From Clostridia bacterium (lineage in GTDB: Bacteria > Bacillota > Clostridia > Oscillospirales > CAG-272): DNA of 43,658 nt. Under the pieces are notes generated by a model. It was given only the letters and a program-made list of their open reading frames with translations, did no database searches and was not told the origin of the DNA. Below are positions 41,607 through 43,658 of the stretch, one piece after another. The position numbers were made by a program, and so were the translations under genes. The stretch covers positions 1 to 43,658 of the forward strand of contig JAGATD010000039.1 in assembly GCA_017621415.1 (NCBI GenBank). The letters are read 5' to 3'. Numbering within the stretch: the stretch's first letter is position 1; every line of letters begins with the position of its first letter.

Positions 41607-41635
41607 ATTATAGCATAAAAAAAGCAAGAAGTCAA
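41607..41635 (-). promoter_or_regulatory. Promoter of the DUF1292-like membrane gene
   Basis: On the minus strand TTGACT (41635-41630) and TATAAT (41612-41607) are separated by 17 bases. Confidence 0.82.
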
Positions 41636-41729
41636 CACTAATAACTAAAAATAGAGCTGTAACTGTCTTAAATTTTACTTATATGTGTGATAATATGATT
41701 GTGAAATCATTCTAAGCGAGGGTGTTAAC

Positions 41730-42053
41730 TTGAACGTTGATTATAAGCTTATCGGAGAACGCATAAAGGAACAGAGAGTTAAAGCAAAATTGACACAAGA
41801 AGCTTTGGCTGAAAGGCTTGATGTGTCAATTGGTTATGTGAGCCAAGTGGAACGCGGAATAACAAAGATTAGTCTTGATTTGCTGGGGAAGATATCCTCT
41901 ATATTAAATATAGATATGGGGTATTTTGTTTCCGGAAGCGCTACTAACTGTAACAACTACCTGTTTGGTGAATTAGGTGCTTTGACATCAAATTTATCTA
42001 ATACGCAAAGAAAAATGCTTGTTGAAATAATAGAAGTTATCGGGAAATATTAA
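41730..42053 (+). CDS. XRE-family transcriptional regulator
   Basis: This 107-residue protein is a Cro/C1 helix-turn-helix domain in residues 5-65 (IKEQRVKAKLTQEALAERLD, then SIGYVSQVERGITKISL). A short C-terminal helical tail (residues 75-107) probably dimerises. It starts at TTG with GAGGGTG about seven bases upstream. It is divergent from the membrane gene at 40040-41578, the usual arrangement for a local repressor. No effector domain is visible. Confidence 0.9.
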   Translation: MNVDYKLIGERIKEQRVKAKLTQEALAERLDVSIGYVSQVERGITKISLDLLGKISSILNIDMGYFVSGSATNCNNYLFGELGALTSNLSNTQRKMLVEIIEVIGKY

Positions 42054-42097
42054 TTGGCTAACCTAAAATTGCGGCTTTTGATTGTTGCTTTAGAAGC

Positions 42098-42463
42098 TTA
42101 GATAATTGAATCAAAATTAAATCCCGATAGCCGCCTGAGATGCTCGAGAGAGTTTATCAGGCGGTTTTTTACTACCTTAGCACCCTCTGTGTCCTCCACT
42201 CTTAAATACCCCACAAGCTCAGCGAAGCCGTCTTCTATATTTGTAAGGTCGTCGTGGCTTACCGTGATGCTGATATATGTTTCCGCATCCTTAAAATTCT
42301 CGAAAACATCGTTTGCATTTTGTAGCGCATTTTCATCATCTAAATTAAGTGCCGCAACCAGGTCTGTCAGTTCGGTTATTGCGTTGTCAAGATATACTGT
42401 GTTGATAGTCACAAAAGCGATGATAATTGCTATTGTGACACAGGCGAAAATTTTTGTTTTCAT
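42098..42463 (-). CDS. DUF4363-family membrane-anchored protein
   Basis: This 121-residue protein has one N-terminal transmembrane helix (residues 4-24) that could be a signal anchor. A helical extracytoplasmic domain with many Asp and Glu follows (LEHLRRLSGFNFDSII at the end). Size, topology and position directly behind a DUF421 gene fit DUF4363, a regular partner of DUF421 in Clostridia. The ATG abuts the DUF421 stop with no gap, so the two are coupled. The function is unknown; the DUF421 partner suggests an envelope role. Confidence 0.85.
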   Translation of the reverse strand: MKTKIFACVTIAIIIAFVTINTVYLDNAITELTDLVAALNLDDENALQNANDVFENFKDAETYISITVSHDDLTNIEDGFAELVGYLRVEDTEGAKVVKNRLINSLEHLRRLSGFNFDSII

Positions 42464-43096
42464 TTAAAAGCTGCCGTCCTTTTTTATTACTGAAATATCC
42501 CCGTTGTCATTTACTGTCATTAAAAGCACACTGGAGACGGTGAGCTTTGATGACTTCAGCGCCTTTTCTAGCCATTCATCGTTATACCCCAGCTTTTTCA
42601 GCGTCGACTCGATAATCTCTCCGTCGATTATGACAGGATGAAATAGGGGAGAGGCATCTTTTTTGATAATAGATAGCTGTCCGCCCTGTTCAATTATTCC
42701 GTATTCTACCTCCGAGATGTCGCCGACTCCCTGGGTTCTTAACTCCGCCAAAAGCTCGTTTATGGATATTCTGTTCTCAAGCAGAGCTTTTTGCGAAAGT
42801 CTTCCTTTATATATTATATAAGAAGGAACACCCTCAATAGTGTTTTTTAACTTCTCGGATTTGTTCTTTAATGTCGAAATAATGATTTCGATGGATATAA
42901 TAAAAAGAGCGGGGATAATAGCATTAAGCAGGGGAATATCCGGGTCGTCGATAGGTATTGCCACAATTTCAGAAATTAAAAGTGTAGAAACAAGCTCACC
43001 AACATCAAGCTCTCCCAGCTGACGTTTTCCCATAATTCTTAAGGAAAATACAAGCAGAACGTAAATTATCAGCGTTCGCACTACGATTGATGTCAA
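42464..43096 (-). CDS. DUF421 (YetF-like) membrane protein
   Basis: This 210-residue protein has two to three N-terminal transmembrane helices (VVRTLIIYVLLVFSLRIMGKRQLGELD, where RxMGKRQ is the family hallmark) and a conserved soluble DUF421 domain (YIIYKGRLSQKALLENRISINELLAELR and so on). YetF/YdfS-type proteins of this family are linked to spore lipids in Bacillus. It starts at TTG with GGGGGTGA about eight bases upstream. The DUF4363 gene follows without a gap. Confidence 0.93.
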   Translation of the reverse strand: MTSIVVRTLIIYVLLVFSLRIMGKRQLGELDVGELVSTLLISEIVAIPIDDPDIPLLNAIIPALFIISIEIIISTLKNKSEKLKNTIEGVPSYIIYKGRLSQKALLENRISINELLAELRTQGVGDISEVEYGIIEQGGQLSIIKKDASPLFHPVIIDGEIIESTLKKLGYNDEWLEKALKSSKLTVSSVLLMTVNDNGDISVIKKDGSF

Positions 43097-43174
43097 AAAA
43101 TCACCCCCATATCTAAATTATTCTATAAAATTTGCACAATAATTCAAAAAAATGATTTTTTTCGAAAAAAACTC

Positions 43175-43203
43175 TTGACATTTCAATTTGATTGTGGTAG
43201 AAT
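43175..43203 (+). promoter_or_regulatory. rRNA operon promoter
   Basis: TTGACA (43175-43180) and TAGAAT (43198-43203) are separated by 17 bases, about 190 bases before the 16S 5' end. A-rich sequence upstream is typical of strong rRNA promoters. Confidence 0.85.
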
Positions 43204-43393
43204 AATAAAGCTCCGCAAAAAACGGACAGCAAATTGATCATTGAAAATTGAACAACACAAGCAAAGATTTAAGCACTAATTGTGCAATCTTGTCAAACAC
43301 ATGAGTATAACTCAAAAGTAAGAGAAAAGCTAGATTTAAATAGCTCTGAAAAAGGATTTAGGTCCTCGGGAGACCGAGGGTTTAGGTTATAAT
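43204..43393 (+). other. rRNA operon leader
   Basis: This non-coding leader runs from the promoter to the 16S 5' end. It contains the TTGAAAATTGAACAAC block often seen in Firmicutes rRNA leaders and a hairpin CCTCGG-GAGA-CCGAGG at about 43363-43379. These probably serve antitermination and processing, but no specific site can be assigned. Confidence 0.7.
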
Positions 43394-43658
43394 TTTTTAG
43401 AGAGTTTGATCCTGGCTCAGGATTAACGCTGGCGGCGTGCATAACACATTCAAGTCGAACGGAGAAGACTGCTTCGGTAGTTTTCTTAGTGGCGGACGGG
43501 TGAGTAACGCGTGAGCAATCTACCTCCAGGTGAGGGATAACAACCGGAAACAGTTGCTAATACCTCATGAGATAGTAACTTCGCATGGAGTAGCTATCAA
43601 AGGCTTGCTGCCTGGAGATGAGCTTGCGTTTGATTAGCTAGTTGGTGAGGTAACGGCC
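43394..43658 (+). rRNA. rrs: 16S ribosomal RNA, 5' part (cut by the window edge)
   Basis: AGAGTTTGATCCTGGCTCAG begins at 43401, which is E. coli position 8, so the 5' end is near 43394. GTGGCGGACGGGTGAGTAACGCGTGAG follows. About 265 bases are present; the rest lies outside the window. The sequence looks like Clostridia, but this fragment is too short for me to assign an order. Confidence 0.97.

Overview
This window most likely comes from a low-to-mid GC, endospore-forming member of the Clostridia (Firmicutes), probably a gut lineage near the Oscillospirales/Christensenellales. The evidence is a spore germination protease (gpr), a Tyr T-box leader on tyrS, strong SD sites (GGAGG, AAGGAG), TTGACA-N17-TATAAT promoters, neighbourhoods typical of Clostridia (DUF512 radical SAM next to der; TIGR03960-type radical SAM next to DUF2344; DUF4363 next to DUF421/YetF), and the 5' end of a Clostridia-like 16S rRNA gene at the right edge. 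No prophage, CRISPR array, transposase or ordinary tRNA gene was found.

Layout. 1-1400 is an accessory edge: a 140-bp tandem repeat array, a divergent XRE regulator/membrane protein pair and a small orphan gene. 1441-5150 (minus) holds a HisJ-type PHP phosphatase coupled to T-box-controlled tyrS, then galM; the tyrS-galM gap contains degenerate tandem copies of the galM 3' end alternating with a palindromic repeat. 5322-9707 (plus) holds an aldehyde dehydrogenase, a small P-loop kinase, a GPH-type sugar symporter and a DMT permease. 9760-12920 (minus) is an accessory block: two membrane zinc-ribbon proteins (one with an XRE domain), a small membrane protein, a DUF5131 protein and a VOC protein. 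12921-13343 is a gene-free array of short hairpins ending in an inverted repeat that overlaps the rpsI stop. 13328-21058 (minus) carries rplM-rpsI, a TtcA-type tRNA thiolase, a zinc-ribbon protein, a DJ-1 protein and a very long FtsK/SpoIIIE, plus a frameshifted amidase on plus.

21289-32098 (mostly plus) carries cysS, an EamA permease, a Sel1-repeat protein, VanZ, DUF512 radical SAM, der, obgE and a nitroreductase, then gpr (minus), DUF4364, a sigma-70-family factor and a small zinc-ribbon gene preceded by a tRNA-like element. 32250-39961 carries a MATE exporter (minus), rlmB, a degenerate P-type ATPase and the radical SAM/DUF2344 pair. 40040-43096 holds a DUF1292-type membrane protein divergent from an XRE gene, then DUF4363-DUF421. 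The window ends in an rRNA promoter, leader and 16S start.

The most unusual items are: a P1B-type ATPase relative that keeps the fold and topology but has lost the catalytic DKTGT and GDGxND motifs; serial galM-tail/palindrome duplications; the hairpin array behind rpsI; a tRNA-like element with D and T arms but no normal anticodon arm just upstream of a zinc-ribbon gene; and an AT palindrome inside the tyrS T-box antiterminator. All calls were made by eye from the sequence, without database searches.
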